Shown one piece after another: positions 1 to 7,936 of a stretch of 34,858 nucleotides of DNA. Numbering within the stretch: position 1 is the stretch's first letter; each line of letters opens with the position of its first letter. The notes under the pieces are model-generated. The model had not been told where the DNA came from and ran no database searches. It saw only the letters and a program-made list of their open reading frames with translations. This DNA is from Streptosporangiales bacterium (GTDB lineage: Bacteria; Actinomycetota; Actinomycetes; Streptosporangiales; WHST01), in assembly GCA_009379955.1 (NCBI GenBank), contig WHST01000071.1:1-34858 (forward strand). Direction: 5' to 3'. The position numbers and the translations under genes are program-made.

Positions 1-75
1 CGTGTCGGGGCATGGTGAGGGTGCCGTTCACGGGTGCGCTGCGAGGGTCGTCGGTGGAGCTTCACCTCACCGACA

Positions 76-111
76 TGGACTTCACCTCGTCCCGGCACGA
101 GGTGAAGTCCA
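76..111. terminator. 15-bp-arm hairpin downstream of the RND gene
   Basis: Arms 76-90 and 97-111 are perfect complements (TGGACTTCACCTCGT against its reverse complement), with the 6-base loop CCCGGC. It sits 54 bp past the stop codon of the leftward RND gene, as expected for a factor-independent terminator of the GC-rich actinobacterial kind. No T-tract follows, so terminator is an inference. The octamer TTCACCTC also occurs at 61-68 as well as inside the left arm, which would fit a protein-binding site instead. Confidence 0.45.
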
Positions 112-113
112 CG

Positions 114-135
114 TTGATCACGTGCACGTGATCAA
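114..135. repeat. Perfect 22-bp palindrome
   Basis: Bases 114-135 read the same on both strands: half-site TTGATCACGTG followed directly by its complement, with no spacer. It lies 3 bp from the hairpin at 76-111 and about 30 bp past the RND stop codon. Perfect symmetry without a loop favours a dimeric protein-binding site over an RNA hairpin. No gene start is visible near it, so its target, if any, may be left of the window. Confidence 0.45.
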
Positions 136-164
136 ACGGTGACGGCGGCGAGCCTATCGACGAT

Positions 165-3100
165 TCAGTTCCGCTCGGGTCCGCTGCCGGGGGCATGGTC
201 GCCCTCCGGCGCGGGCTGCTCGTCCACCGAGGAGTCCGGCTGCCCGTCGGCGGACGGACCGGCCTCGCGGCGCCTGCGCCCGCCCTGGGGAGTCCTGGCC
301 GGGTCGAAGACGAGCTGGTCGAGCTCGGCGAGGATCTCGGCGCGCAGCTCGTCGTGCTGCGGCCCCAACCGGGTCGACGGGTCCTGCCACCGGTCGTCGC
401 CGTAGCGGCCGACCGGTCGGTTGCTGACGTCGCCCGGCTCCCACTCGTACCGCGGCCACACGTGGGCGTGCAGGAAGCCGTCCTCGTTGCCCTGGATCTC
501 GATGTTGATCCTCCGGAACGCGGGGTCCCTGCGGGCGCAGACGCGTTCCACGGCCTCGGCCAGCCGTTCGACGTCGGCGAGGAACTGCAGCCGCCGCGTC
601 CGCGGCAGGTCGGTGAGCCGGGTGGCGTCGGGGTCGTCGGTGAGGAGGACGCTGTAGCCGGGCAGGAACTGCACGTCGCCGATCGCGGCGAAGCCGCCCT
701 CGAGACGGGTGAGCACGGTGGGGTTGTCCCCGGCCAGTGCCGCGCCGACCCGATCGTGGGTCCACGGCGGCGCGGCGACGTGGCCGTTGACCCGGCTGCC
801 GTCGGCCGCCGGCACGGCGGCGACCACCGGTGCCACGGGAGTGGCAGCGGTCTCCGCCGCGGGCTCGGGTTCCGCGACCGGCGCCGGGGCCGGCGTCGGC
901 TGTCCGCCCTTGCGCACCGCCTTGCGCTCCCGCCTGGCGGCACGCTTGGCCGCGCGACGCTCCTTGCCCAGCTCCAGCGACGTGTACAGCGTCGGCACGA
1001 CCACGAGCGTCAGCAGCGTGGAGCTGACCAGGCCGCCGATGACGACGATCGCCAACGACTGGGAGATGAAGCCGCCGCCGTCGTTCTCGGTCACGCCGAG
1101 AGCCATCGGCGTCAGCGCGCAGATCGTCGCGACCGCGGTCATCACGACCGGACGCAGGCGCCGGCGACCGCCCTCGATGACGGCTTCCGACACCCCCATC
1201 CCCGCGACCCGGTAGCGGTTCATCAGGTCGACGAGCACGATCGCGTTGGTCACGACGATGCCGACGAGCATCAGGACGCCGATGAGGGCAGGGACACCGA
1301 GCGAGGTGCCGGTCGCGAGCAGCAGGCCGATCGCGCCGGTCGCCGCGAACGGCACCGACACCATCAGGATCAGCGGCTGTGCGAGGCTGCGGAAGGTCGC
1401 TGCCATGATCAGGAACACGATGACGATCGCGGCCACCAGCGCGAGTCCGAGGCTGGTGAACGCGTCCGACTGGTCCTGGCTGACACCGCCGAGGTTGTAG
1501 CTCACCCCGGCGGGCAGGTCGAGGTCGTTCAGCTTCTGCGTCAGCTCCGCCGTGACCGCGCCGGTGTTCTCGGCGCCGGGCGTCGCGGTGATCGTCGCGC
1601 TCCGCGAGCCGTCGACGTGGGAGATGGTCGCCGGGCCGGCGCCCTGGGTGACCGTCGCGACGTCGTCGAGACGCACCTCACCGAGCGGCGTCTGCAGCGG
1701 CAGCGCCTTGATGTCGGCGAGCGACTCCGGCGGATCGTCGGTCGTCAGGACGACGTCGTGCTGCTGGCTGTCGATCGTCATCTGGGTGACGGTCGAGCCC
1801 TGCAGCGCCGACGCGACCGCCTGGCCGATGGCACCGTCGGTGAGCCCGTGGCGCGCGGCCTCCGACCGCTTGGTCGCGACCTGGATGCGTGGCGCGTTCT
1901 CGGTCAGGTCGCTGGAGACGTCGGTGACGTCGTCCGTACCGGCGACCGCCTTGCGCACCTGCTCGGCACCGTCCTCGAGCGAGTCGGCGTCGGTGGACTG
2001 CACGACGACCTGCAGCTGGCTGGAGGCGGCGAATCCGCCACCGCCCTGTCCGGCGTTGACGGCGACCGTGCCGATCTCGGAGATGTCGTTGACGCCGTCC
2101 CTGATCCGGTCCTGCACCGCGATGACGTCGGAGCCCTCGTCGACCGTGAGCTGGTAGGTGGCCCTCGCCGCGCCAGTGGTGGACACGCCGCCGAACGGGT
2201 CGCCGCCGATCGTCACCTGGTAGGAGTCGACGGCGTCCTCGTCCGCGAGCACGTCCTCGACCTTGGCGACGGCCTCGCTCGTCGTCTCCAGGTTGGTGCC
2301 GGTCGGCATCTCCTGGGTGATGGTGACGGCGTTCTGCCCCGACGCGTCGAGGAAGTTGGTCTGCAGGCGCGTGCCGAGGGCACCGGTGCCGGCGAGGATG
2401 AGCAGCGCCAGCACGACGGTGACGAACCGGTGCTTCGTCGAGAACCTGATGACCGGCACGTAGATCCGCTGCAGCGGCGAGCGGCGCTCCTTCTCGATGG
2501 CACGCTGCTCGAACACCGCCGGGTCCTCGTCGCCGCGCTTCGGAGCGCCGAGGAACCAGTAGCAGAGCACCGGGATGACCGTGAGGGCCACGAACAGCGA
2601 GGCGAGCAGCGCGATCGTGACCGTGATGGCGAACGGACGGAACAGCTCGCCGACGATCCCACTGATGAACGCGATCGGCACGAACACGGCCACCGTCGTG
2701 AGCGTCGACGCGGTGATGGCGGTCGCCACCTCGCGGACGCCGTTGAGCACGGCCTGCTGTTTCTCCTCCCCGTACGCCAGATGTCGTTTGATGTTCTCGA
2801 GCACGACGATGGAGTCGTCGACGACGCGTCCGACGGCGACGGTGAGGCCGCCGAGGGTGAGCAGGTTGAGCGACAGGTCACCCGTCCACATCGCGATGAG
2901 TGCGATTAGGACCGACATCGGGATGGAGACCGCCGTCACGATCGTCGAGCGGAGCGACAGCAGGAACAGCAGGATCACGATCACCGCGAAGATCAGGCCG
3001 AGCAGGCCCTCCGTGCCGAGGCTCTTGATCGAGTCCTTGACGTAGGGCGCCTGGTCGAAGACGACGGTGAGCTCGGTGTCGTTGCCGAGCCGGTCGGTGA

Positions 3101-4046
3101 GGTCGGGGAGCCGGTCGCGGATCTCGTCGGAGATCAGCACGTTGTTGCCGTCGGGCGCGGCGGTCACCAGCAGCCCGAGGCTCGGCTTGCCGTTGGTCCT
3201 GGTGATGGTCGTGGTCTTCGCCTCGGTCATGGTGACCGTCGCGACGTCGCCGAGCTTCACCGGCTTCGGCGCCGCGCCGCCGCGGGGCGGCTGACCCTGC
3301 TCCGCCGGCGGCGTGAGGTAGATGTTCTCGATGTCCTCGGCGGAGTCGAACTTCTCCGCCACCTGGACGGAGATGCTCTCGGTGTCCTCGTCGACGGAGC
3401 CGGCGGGGACGGGCGTGCCGTTGGCGGTGAGCGCCTCGGACACCGAGGTGGCGGCGAGGCCCTTCTTCCGGAGCGCCTCCTCGTCGAGCTTGACCGTGAC
3501 CTGCTGCTCCCGGACGCCGGTGACCTCGGCCTGGCGCACGCCGTCGATCTCGTTGAGCTCGGGGACGACGACCTCGTCGAGCCGGTCGGCGAGGGCCTGT
3601 TCGTCCAGGGACGAGGTGACCGCGAAGACGACAGCGGGGATCTGGTCGCTGCTGCCGGTGACGACCTGCGGGTCGACGTCCTCGGGCAGGTCGCCCTGGA
3701 TGCGGTTGATCGCCTCGTCGACGTCCGCGCTGGCCTTGTCGAGGTCGGTGCCGAACGCGAACTGAAGCGAGATGTTCGACACGCCCTCGCCGGTCGTCGA
3801 GGTGACGTCCTCGATGCCCTCGACGCCGTTCACCGCGTCCTCGATCGGCGTGGTGACCTGGTCCTCGACGATGTCGGGGGACGCGCCGGGGTACGGCGCG
3901 ACGACGAACGCGGCGGGGAACTCGATGTTCGGGATCAGCTGCTGTTTCAGCTGGGGGATCGAGAAGACCCCGAAGCCGATGACGATCAACGCGGCGAGTG
4001 CCACGATCGTCCGGTTGGCGAGGCTCAGCCTGGCCAGGTGGAACAT
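165..4046 (-). CDS. RND (HAE1/AcrB-type) efflux pump fused to a C-terminal HIT-like domain
   Basis: Residues 1-1035 form a complete RND transporter. There is an N-terminal membrane helix (about 10-30), a large extracytoplasmic loop, a helix bundle from about 345, and the TM4 motif GRVVDDSIVVLENI carrying the paired Asp 410-411 used for proton relay. A second, similar half follows. A basic then Pro/Ala-rich linker (about 1030-1092) leads into a domain at about 1093-1246 with LHAHVWPRY (H1193, H1195). This matches the actinobacterial HIT-like 'diadenosine tetraphosphate hydrolase' family, in which the third His of the classical HxHxH is replaced by Trp. The frame is open across the junction. 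The HIT part has no ATG of its own near its start and no convincing RBS before the linker GTGs. The ATG at 4046 has an AAAGGA 8 bp upstream. RND pumps are normally about 1030-1060 residues, so the fusion is unusual. No membrane-fusion partner gene is adjacent. Confidence 0.9.
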   Translation of the reverse strand: MFHLARLSLANRTIVALAALIVIGFGVFSIPQLKQQLIPNIEFPAAFVVAPYPGASPDIVEDQVTTPIEDAVNGVEGIEDVTSTTGEGVSNISLQFAFGTDLDKASADVDEAINRIQGDLPEDVDPQVVTGSSDQIPAVVFAVTSSLDEQALADRLDEVVVPELNEIDGVRQAEVTGVREQQVTVKLDEEALRKKGLAATSVSEALTANGTPVPAGSVDEDTESISVQVAEKFDSAEDIENIYLTPPAEQGQPPRGGAAPKPVKLGDVATVTMTEAKTTTITRTNGKPSLGLLVTAAPDGNNVLISDEIRDRLPDLTDRLGNDTELTVVFDQAPYVKDSIKSLGTEGLLGLIFAVIVILLFLLSLRSTIVTAVSIPMSVLIALIAMWTGDLSLNLLTLGGLTVAVGRVVDDSIVVLENIKRHLAYGEEKQQAVLNGVREVATAITASTLTTVAVFVPIAFISGIVGELFRPFAITVTIALLASLFVALTVIPVLCYWFLGAPKRGDEDPAVFEQRAIEKERRSPLQRIYVPVIRFSTKHRFVTVVLALLILAGTGALGTRLQTNFLDASGQNAVTITQEMPTGTNLETTSEAVAKVEDVLADEDAVDSYQVTIGGDPFGGVSTTGAARATYQLTVDEGSDVIAVQDRIRDGVNDISEIGTVAVNAGQGGGGFAASSQLQVVVQSTDADSLEDGAEQVRKAVAGTDDVTDVSSDLTENAPRIQVATKRSEAARHGLTDGAIGQAVASALQGSTVTQMTIDSQQHDVVLTTDDPPESLADIKALPLQTPLGEVRLDDVATVTQGAGPATISHVDGSRSATITATPGAENTGAVTAELTQKLNDLDLPAGVSYNLGGVSQDQSDAFTSLGLALVAAIVIVFLIMAATFRSLAQPLILMVSVPFAATGAIGLLLATGTSLGVPALIGVLMLVGIVVTNAIVLVDLMNRYRVAGMGVSEAVIEGGRRRLRPVVMTAVATICALTPMALGVTENDGGGFISQSLAIVVIGGLVSSTLLTLVVVPTLYTSLELGKERRAAKRAARRERKAVRKGGQPTPAPAPVAEPEPAAETAATPVAPVVAAVPAADGSRVNGHVAAPPWTHDRVGAALAGDNPTVLTRLEGGFAAIGDVQFLPGYSVLLTDDPDATRLTDLPRTRRLQFLADVERLAEAVERVCARRDPAFRRINIEIQGNEDGFLHAHVWPRYEWEPGDVSNRPVGRYGDDRWQDPSTRLGPQHDELRAEILAELDQLVFDPARTPQGGRRRREAGPSADGQPDSSVDEQPAPEGDHAPGSGPERN

Positions 4047-4074
4047 GAGGCGATCCTTTCCCCCAGGGACTGCT

Positions 4075-4086
4075 GACCGGTCGGTC
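4075..4086. promoter_or_regulatory. Putative TetR-type operator half, site 1
   Basis: GACCG-GT-CGGTC is a 12-bp dyad 28 bp upstream of the RND start codon. Short dyads built from GACCG/CGGTC are common as TetR-family operators in actinobacteria. No tetR gene lies in this window next to the pump, so the regulator would have to be elsewhere. This is a pattern match only. Confidence 0.3.
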
Positions 4087-4184
4087 GTCGAAGGAGCGGT
4101 GGACGAGAGGTCGTCGCTGCCGCCGCGCGCACCGGCGCGGGTGGCGGAGTCGAGTCGGTGATCAACATTACTGACCTGGACGAG

Positions 4185-4197
4185 CGGTCGACCGGTC
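4185..4197. promoter_or_regulatory. Putative TetR-type operator, site 2, over the RND -35 region
   Basis: CGGTCGACCG (4185-4194) overlaps GACCGGTC (4190-4197). On the minus strand this is where the -35 element would lie for the TAATGT -10-like hexamer at 4165-4170. A site over the -35 plus a second related dyad near the start codon is the layout expected for a repressed efflux promoter. The inference rests on symmetry and spacing alone. Confidence 0.3.
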
Positions 4198-4522
4198 GCC
4201 CCCGCGGCGGGGACGCGCCGGGAGCCGGCGAGGATTCGTGCGGCAGCATGGGTCCATCAGACTTGTCGGCGGGGTCGCGGAGACAGGGGCCAAGGTGGGG
4301 AGTCGGCCGACCAAAGGCGAGTGTCGCCCGACGCCACCCGCAACTTTCGGGGGTGTGGGCGTCGTCACGGCGACGAGCCGGTTGCGCTCAGGTGGCGAGC
4401 CGCCGGCCCGCGCGAGGCGGCGTCCCTCTACACTGCCGTCTCGCCAGGCTTCCGGAGTCGGCCCGCCAGGACAGCGTTTGGCCCGTCAAGGATTCGGGTC
4501 GGGAAAGGTGTGATCAGCCGGG

Positions 4523-5212
4523 ATGTACAGCCTGATCCTTCTCAACGGCGGCATCGGCAAGCGCATTGCCGCGGGCCAGCCGAAGCAGTTCCTCAAAGTG
4601 AACGGCATCCCGATCCTGGTCTACTCGATCGTGGCCGCGGACGCCGTGGAGTCGATCACCGAGATCGTCCTCAACTACCCGGACGACTGGCGCGACACGG
4701 TCGAGCAGATCGTGAACGACTACGCGATCAAGACCCCGATCGTGTACGTGCCTGCCGGCGAGACCCGCCACGAGTCGGTCGCCGTGATGCTGAAGCACTG
4801 CTCCAACGAGCACGTGATCATCCACGAGTCGGCCCGTCCGCTGGTGCGGACCGAGGACTTCGAGCGGCTTGCGGGGGAGCCGTACGACAACGTCAGCTAC
4901 ATGCTGCCACTGTCGTTCACGGTGGCACCGGTCGACCCGGAGTCGCACCGCGTGACCGGCTACCTCGAGCGGCACAAGCTGCGCAACGTCCAGCTCCCGC
5001 AGAAGTTCAACAAGAACTCGCTCGTCGGGGCACACGAGTACGCCCAGCGCGAGGGCGTGAAGTTCACCGAGGACGCCACCCTCGTGGCCGTGGCAGGCGG
5101 TGACGTCCGCTACCTGGACGGCGCGGAGCGCAACTTCAAGGTCACGACTCGCACGGACGTCCGGCTCGCCGGGTTCCTCCTCCTCGGCGGAGACGAGGAC
5201 TGGGATGAGTAA
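4523..5212 (+). CDS. IspD/TarI-family cytidylyltransferase (probable ribitol-5-phosphate type)
   Basis: A 229-residue nucleotidyltransferase. The N-terminal loop NGGIGKRIAAGQPKQF (residues 8-23) is the CTP-binding signature of the IspD/TarI superfamily, with the Lys of PKQF retained. The family joins CTP to a sugar- or polyol-phosphate and releases pyrophosphate. Housekeeping IspD usually has an AAGxGxRxG signature; this NGG variant is nearer to capsule and teichoic-acid enzymes. The next gene overlaps it by 8 bp and encodes a short-chain reductase, the same two activities that are fused in Haemophilus Bcs1 (ribulose-5-phosphate reductase plus CDP-ribitol pyrophosphorylase). CDP-ribitol synthesis is therefore inferred. 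The ATG lacks a strong RBS: GGAAAGG lies about 12 bp upstream. A housekeeping IspD role is the alternative, but less likely. Confidence 0.85.
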   Translation: MYSLILLNGGIGKRIAAGQPKQFLKVNGIPILVYSIVAADAVESITEIVLNYPDDWRDTVEQIVNDYAIKTPIVYVPAGETRHESVAVMLKHCSNEHVIIHESARPLVRTEDFERLAGEPYDNVSYMLPLSFTVAPVDPESHRVTGYLERHKLRNVQLPQKFNKNSLVGAHEYAQREGVKFTEDATLVAVAGGDVRYLDGAERNFKVTTRTDVRLAGFLLLGGDEDWDE

Positions 5213-5912
5213 GACGATCCTCGTCACGGGCGCGTCGAAGGGGATCGGGTACGAGACGGTCAGGCGGTTCTTCTACGCCGACAACGACGTCACCGACGTC
5301 GTGCTGCTCGCGCGGGAGTCGGAGGCGTTCACCGCCAACCTGGAGAAGCTGAACGACGACAACCCGTACGGCAAGAAGCTCTACCCGTACACCATCGACC
5401 TCGCCGATCGCGCGGGCATCGTCCGGCTGATGGGCGAGATCGCGCACCAGCACGGCACGGTCGACATCCTCGTCAACAACGCCGGGTACACCGACCCGAA
5501 GCCGATCCAGCAGATCGAGTTCGGCTCGTTCGAGCGCACCATCGCCGTCAACCTGTACGCGCCGTTCACGATCGTGCAGGAGCTCCTGCATCACGGCAAC
5601 AGGTTCGACCTGATCGTCAACATCGCGTCGACCGCCGGCATCAACGGCCGGTCGGGCTGGCTCACCTACTCGGCGTCCAAGGCCGCGGTCATCAACATGA
5701 GCGAGGTCATGCGCGAGGAGCTGATGATGTACGGCACCCGTGTGGTGTGCATCTCGCCGGGCCGGTGCGCCACCGACCTGCGTCGCACCCTCGCGCCCGA
5801 CGAGGACCCGTCCACGATCATGCAGCCGAGCCACGTGGCCGGTGTGATCGAGATGCTCGCGTCCGACGTCGGGCGCTTCGTCGACAGCCAGAACCTCGTC
5901 GTCAGGAAGTGA
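5205..5912 (+). CDS. Short-chain dehydrogenase/reductase paired with the cytidylyltransferase
   Basis: A 235-residue classical SDR. TGASKGIG (8-15) binds the dinucleotide and NNAG (91-94) is the structural motif. The catalytic set is Ser142, Tyr155 and Lys159 (YSASK). The start used is the ATG at 5205, which overlaps the end of the upstream gene by 8 bp and begins directly with the Rossmann strand, so the two are translationally coupled. From the Bcs1 precedent the likely reaction is NADPH-dependent reduction of D-ribulose 5-phosphate to D-ribitol 5-phosphate, feeding the upstream enzyme. That assignment is inference; the SDR fold is directly visible. The 3' end overlaps the convergent globin gene by 11 bp. 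No glycosyltransferase or polymerase genes are nearby. Confidence 0.88.
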   Translation: MSKTILVTGASKGIGYETVRRFFYADNDVTDVVLLARESEAFTANLEKLNDDNPYGKKLYPYTIDLADRAGIVRLMGEIAHQHGTVDILVNNAGYTDPKPIQQIEFGSFERTIAVNLYAPFTIVQELLHHGNRFDLIVNIASTAGINGRSGWLTYSASKAAVINMSEVMREELMMYGTRVVCISPGRCATDLRRTLAPDEDPSTIMQPSHVAGVIEMLASDVGRFVDSQNLVVRK

Positions 5913-6354
5913 CGAGTCCGTCCCACGACCAGTGCGGGATGCGCAATCCGTCCGGGACGTCATCCGCGGACCGGTGATAGCGGGACATCGTGGTGGTGGT
6001 CGCCCACGCGAAGTAGTCGTGCAGCACCAGGCGGACCCGATCGTCGCCGGCGAGACCGACGTCTTCCAGCGCCTGATCGAAGCACGCGATCGCTCGACGG
6101 TCCATCTCCTCGTGCGGGCCGTTGCCGCTGTGCATCCGTACCACTGAGGTCTCGTCGCCGTAGGAGTCAGAGAAGGTCGTCGGACCACCGAGCGCCTCCG
6201 CCCAGTACGCGGCCAGTCGCCGGCCGTGCTCGGGGTGGAACCCGTGACTGAACGCGTGGCTGACCACGGCGTCGGCCAGCACTCTGGCGTGCCATGCGCT
6301 GGCCAGGCGCTGCAGCCCGGCTGCGCCGCCCGAGGCCTCGTACACCGTCTGCAT
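5902..6354 (-). CDS. Group II truncated haemoglobin-like protein
   Basis: A 150-residue protein from the ATG at 6354. It shows the truncated-globin pattern of actinobacterial group II proteins: HAFSHGFHPEHGRRLAAYWAEALGGP in the CD/E region (split by eye, no single strict motif) and RMHSGNGPH, whose first His is the likely proximal haem ligand. The aromatic-rich HDYFAWATTTTM follows in the G helix region. Such proteins bind haem and react with O2, NO or peroxide in the cytoplasm. The gene starts 4 bp after the stop of the DHA2 exporter gene on the same strand, so the two are probably co-transcribed. An ATG at 6375 would add 7 residues and overlap the exporter; the later start fits the family length better. 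The C-terminus overlaps the SDR gene tail-to-tail. Confidence 0.85.
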   Translation of the reverse strand: MQTVYEASGGAAGLQRLASAWHARVLADAVVSHAFSHGFHPEHGRRLAAYWAEALGGPTTFSDSYGDETSVVRMHSGNGPHEEMDRRAIACFDQALEDVGLAGDDRVRLVLHDYFAWATTTTMSRYHRSADDVPDGLRIPHWSWDGLVTS

Positions 6355-6358
6355 GCCA

Positions 6359-7801
6359 TCAATATGGCACGCCACGCCGTCCGGTCATGAGGGTGGCCAT
6401 TGTCGCCGAAGCTATGACGACGACACCGGCAACGGCGAAGACGATCTGAACGGCGACCGAGGCCTGACCCGGCGCGGCGGGGATGTCATAGTGGAAGAAC
6501 AGGCTGCCGAGAACGGCGACACCGAGGGCCGCGCCGAGTTGTTGAACGGCGTTGAGCAGACCGGCGGCCGAGCCGATCTCTTGCGGTTGGACGTGGTGCA
6601 GGGCGCTGGTGAAGAAGGCGGGCGTGAACAGGCCGACGCCCAGGCCGCACACGACCAGGGCCGGCAGCAGCCACACGGGGTACCGGCCGGGGTCCGAGGC
6701 ATAGTAGGCGCCGACTGCGAACGCGATGCCCACGGTGAGAGTGGCCAAGCCGAGGAACATGACGCGGTCGCCGTAGCGTGGAACGAGCCGTGACCCAGCT
6801 GCGTACGAGGCGATTCCGAGTCCGGCCGACCAGGGCAGCAGAGTCAGACCGGCGGTCAGAGAGTTGGCGCCGATGCTGAGTTGCAAGTGCACGACGATCA
6901 CGAGCAGGAGCCCGTTCGTGACGGCGAAGAACAGGGTCGAGATGGCCAGCGCGGCCGGGAAGGGCCGGCCCCGGAACAGGCTGGTCTCCAGCAATGGCCG
7001 GCCGCCGCGGCGGCTGGTCCGGCGCTGATGTCCGGCGAACACTGCGAGGGTCAACACTCCGGCACCGACCAACAACCAGGTCCATGCGCCCGCTCCGACA
7101 GCGCCGGGGTCGCCAGTTCCGATGAGTGGGCAAACGATCAGCGTGGCTGAGGCGACGACCAGAATAGTGCCGACGGGGTCAAGACCTGGCCGCCGCGGCG
7201 CACGATTCTCAGCGATCCGGCCGGTCAACGCGAGCACGGCTACTGCCAGTGGAGCGTTGACGAGGAAAACGGCCCGCCAGGAGGTGCCGAACAGATCGGC
7301 GTGGGTGAGCACGCCGCCCAGGACGGGTCCGGCGACGCCTGCCAAGCCCATGACCGGACCGATGGTGCCGAGGGCTTTGGCGACGTCGTCGCCGTCGAAC
7401 ATCGCTTTGATCAGCCCGATCGTCTGCGGAATGATCGCGGCCGCTGCTGCGCCCTGCACGACGCGGAACCCGATCAGCGCCATAGCACTGGGGGCGAACG
7501 CGCAGGCCAGAGAAGCAAGCAGGAACATCGTCACGCCGATGCGGAACATGCGGCGGCGGCCAACGATGTCCCCCAGCCGTCCGCCGCTGACGAGCAGCAC
7601 CGCGAACGGCAGGGTGTAGGCGGCGCTGAACCACTGGATGTCAGTGGCCGAACCGCCGAGGTCGGCGCGCATAGTGGGAGCGGCGACCTGCACGATCGTG
7701 GCGTCCAGGAGATTCATCGCCTCGGCGGTCAGCAGCGCCGCCAAACCGACCCATCGCCGTCGCGACGCCGCGGGCGCAGGCCGGGTTGTCGTCTGAGTCA
7801 T
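6359..7801 (-). CDS. MFS exporter, DHA2 (EmrB/QacA) family, 14 TM
   Basis: A 480-residue membrane protein with about 14 hydrophobic segments. The family motif A, GGRLGDIVGRRRMF, follows TM2. LLDATIVQVAAPTM in TM1 is typical of DHA2 drug:H+ antiporters, which expel hydrophobic or cationic compounds. The start is the ATG at 7801, with GGAGG a few bases upstream; the frame stays open further upstream but loses all family resemblance. The gene is followed at 4 bp by the truncated haemoglobin gene. Upstream and divergent lies a truncated Lrp/AsnC regulator, with a 19-bp palindrome between them. The original regulator was therefore probably that protein, and control may now be lost or taken over by a paralogue. 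The substrate cannot be predicted. Confidence 0.92.
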   Translation of the reverse strand: MTQTTTRPAPAASRRRWVGLAALLTAEAMNLLDATIVQVAAPTMRADLGGSATDIQWFSAAYTLPFAVLLVSGGRLGDIVGRRRMFRIGVTMFLLASLACAFAPSAMALIGFRVVQGAAAAAIIPQTIGLIKAMFDGDDVAKALGTIGPVMGLAGVAGPVLGGVLTHADLFGTSWRAVFLVNAPLAVAVLALTGRIAENRAPRRPGLDPVGTILVVASATLIVCPLIGTGDPGAVGAGAWTWLLVGAGVLTLAVFAGHQRRTSRRGGRPLLETSLFRGRPFPAALAISTLFFAVTNGLLLVIVVHLQLSIGANSLTAGLTLLPWSAGLGIASYAAGSRLVPRYGDRVMFLGLATLTVGIAFAVGAYYASDPGRYPVWLLPALVVCGLGVGLFTPAFFTSALHHVQPQEIGSAAGLLNAVQQLGAALGVAVLGSLFFHYDIPAAPGQASVAVQIVFAVAGVVVIASATMATLMTGRRGVPY

Positions 7802-7847
7802 GCAGCCTCCACGACTTCTCGCCCCGTCACTTGTCCCGTGAAGGGCG

Positions 7848-7866
7848 GATCGGGTGTCACCCGATC
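7848..7866. promoter_or_regulatory. 19-bp perfect dyad, likely operator of the DHA2 gene
   Basis: GATCGGGTG and CACCCGATC are perfect 9-bp arms around a single T, 46 bp upstream of the exporter start codon and 70 bp from the start of the broken Lrp/AsnC gene. Position and symmetry fit a dimeric regulator site serving the divergent pair. Which protein binds it is unknown, since the neighbouring regulator keeps only part of its DNA-binding domain. Confidence 0.5.
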
Positions 7867-7936
7867 GTGCGGCCGAGCACACGCTTTCTGCGACCGATCC
7901 GGCGACCTTGAGGTTTCTTCCGTCGGACAGGGTTGA

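Larger units (their letters stand above)
1..164. other. Non-coding left edge with two dyad elements
   Basis: No gene is supported here. The stretch lies downstream of the RND gene, which reads leftward and ends at 165. It holds a hairpin at 76-111 and a perfect 22-bp palindrome at 114-135, annotated separately. Open frames crossing the window edge have no recognisable protein content or start context, so any gene to the left begins or ends outside what can be judged. Confidence 0.5.
4047..4522. other. 476-bp divergent intergenic region
   Basis: No protein gene is convincing here. Short open frames lack start context and family resemblance. The part near the leftward RND gene contains two dyads related to GACCGGTC (annotated below) and, on the minus strand, a TAATGT -10-like hexamer at 4165-4170. 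The part near the rightward cytidylyltransferase has no clear -35/-10 pair, only a 10-bp palindrome GTCGGCCGAC at 4302-4311. Confidence 0.5.

Noticed and set aside
195-2909. 904-codon plus-strand frame
   Set aside because: Antisense to the RND gene, with composition typical of a shadow frame and no recognisable domain.
4158-4535. 125-codon plus-strand frame upstream of the cytidylyltransferase
   Set aside because: No RBS at its ATG, Arg/Pro-rich product, no family resemblance, and overlaps the real start downstream.
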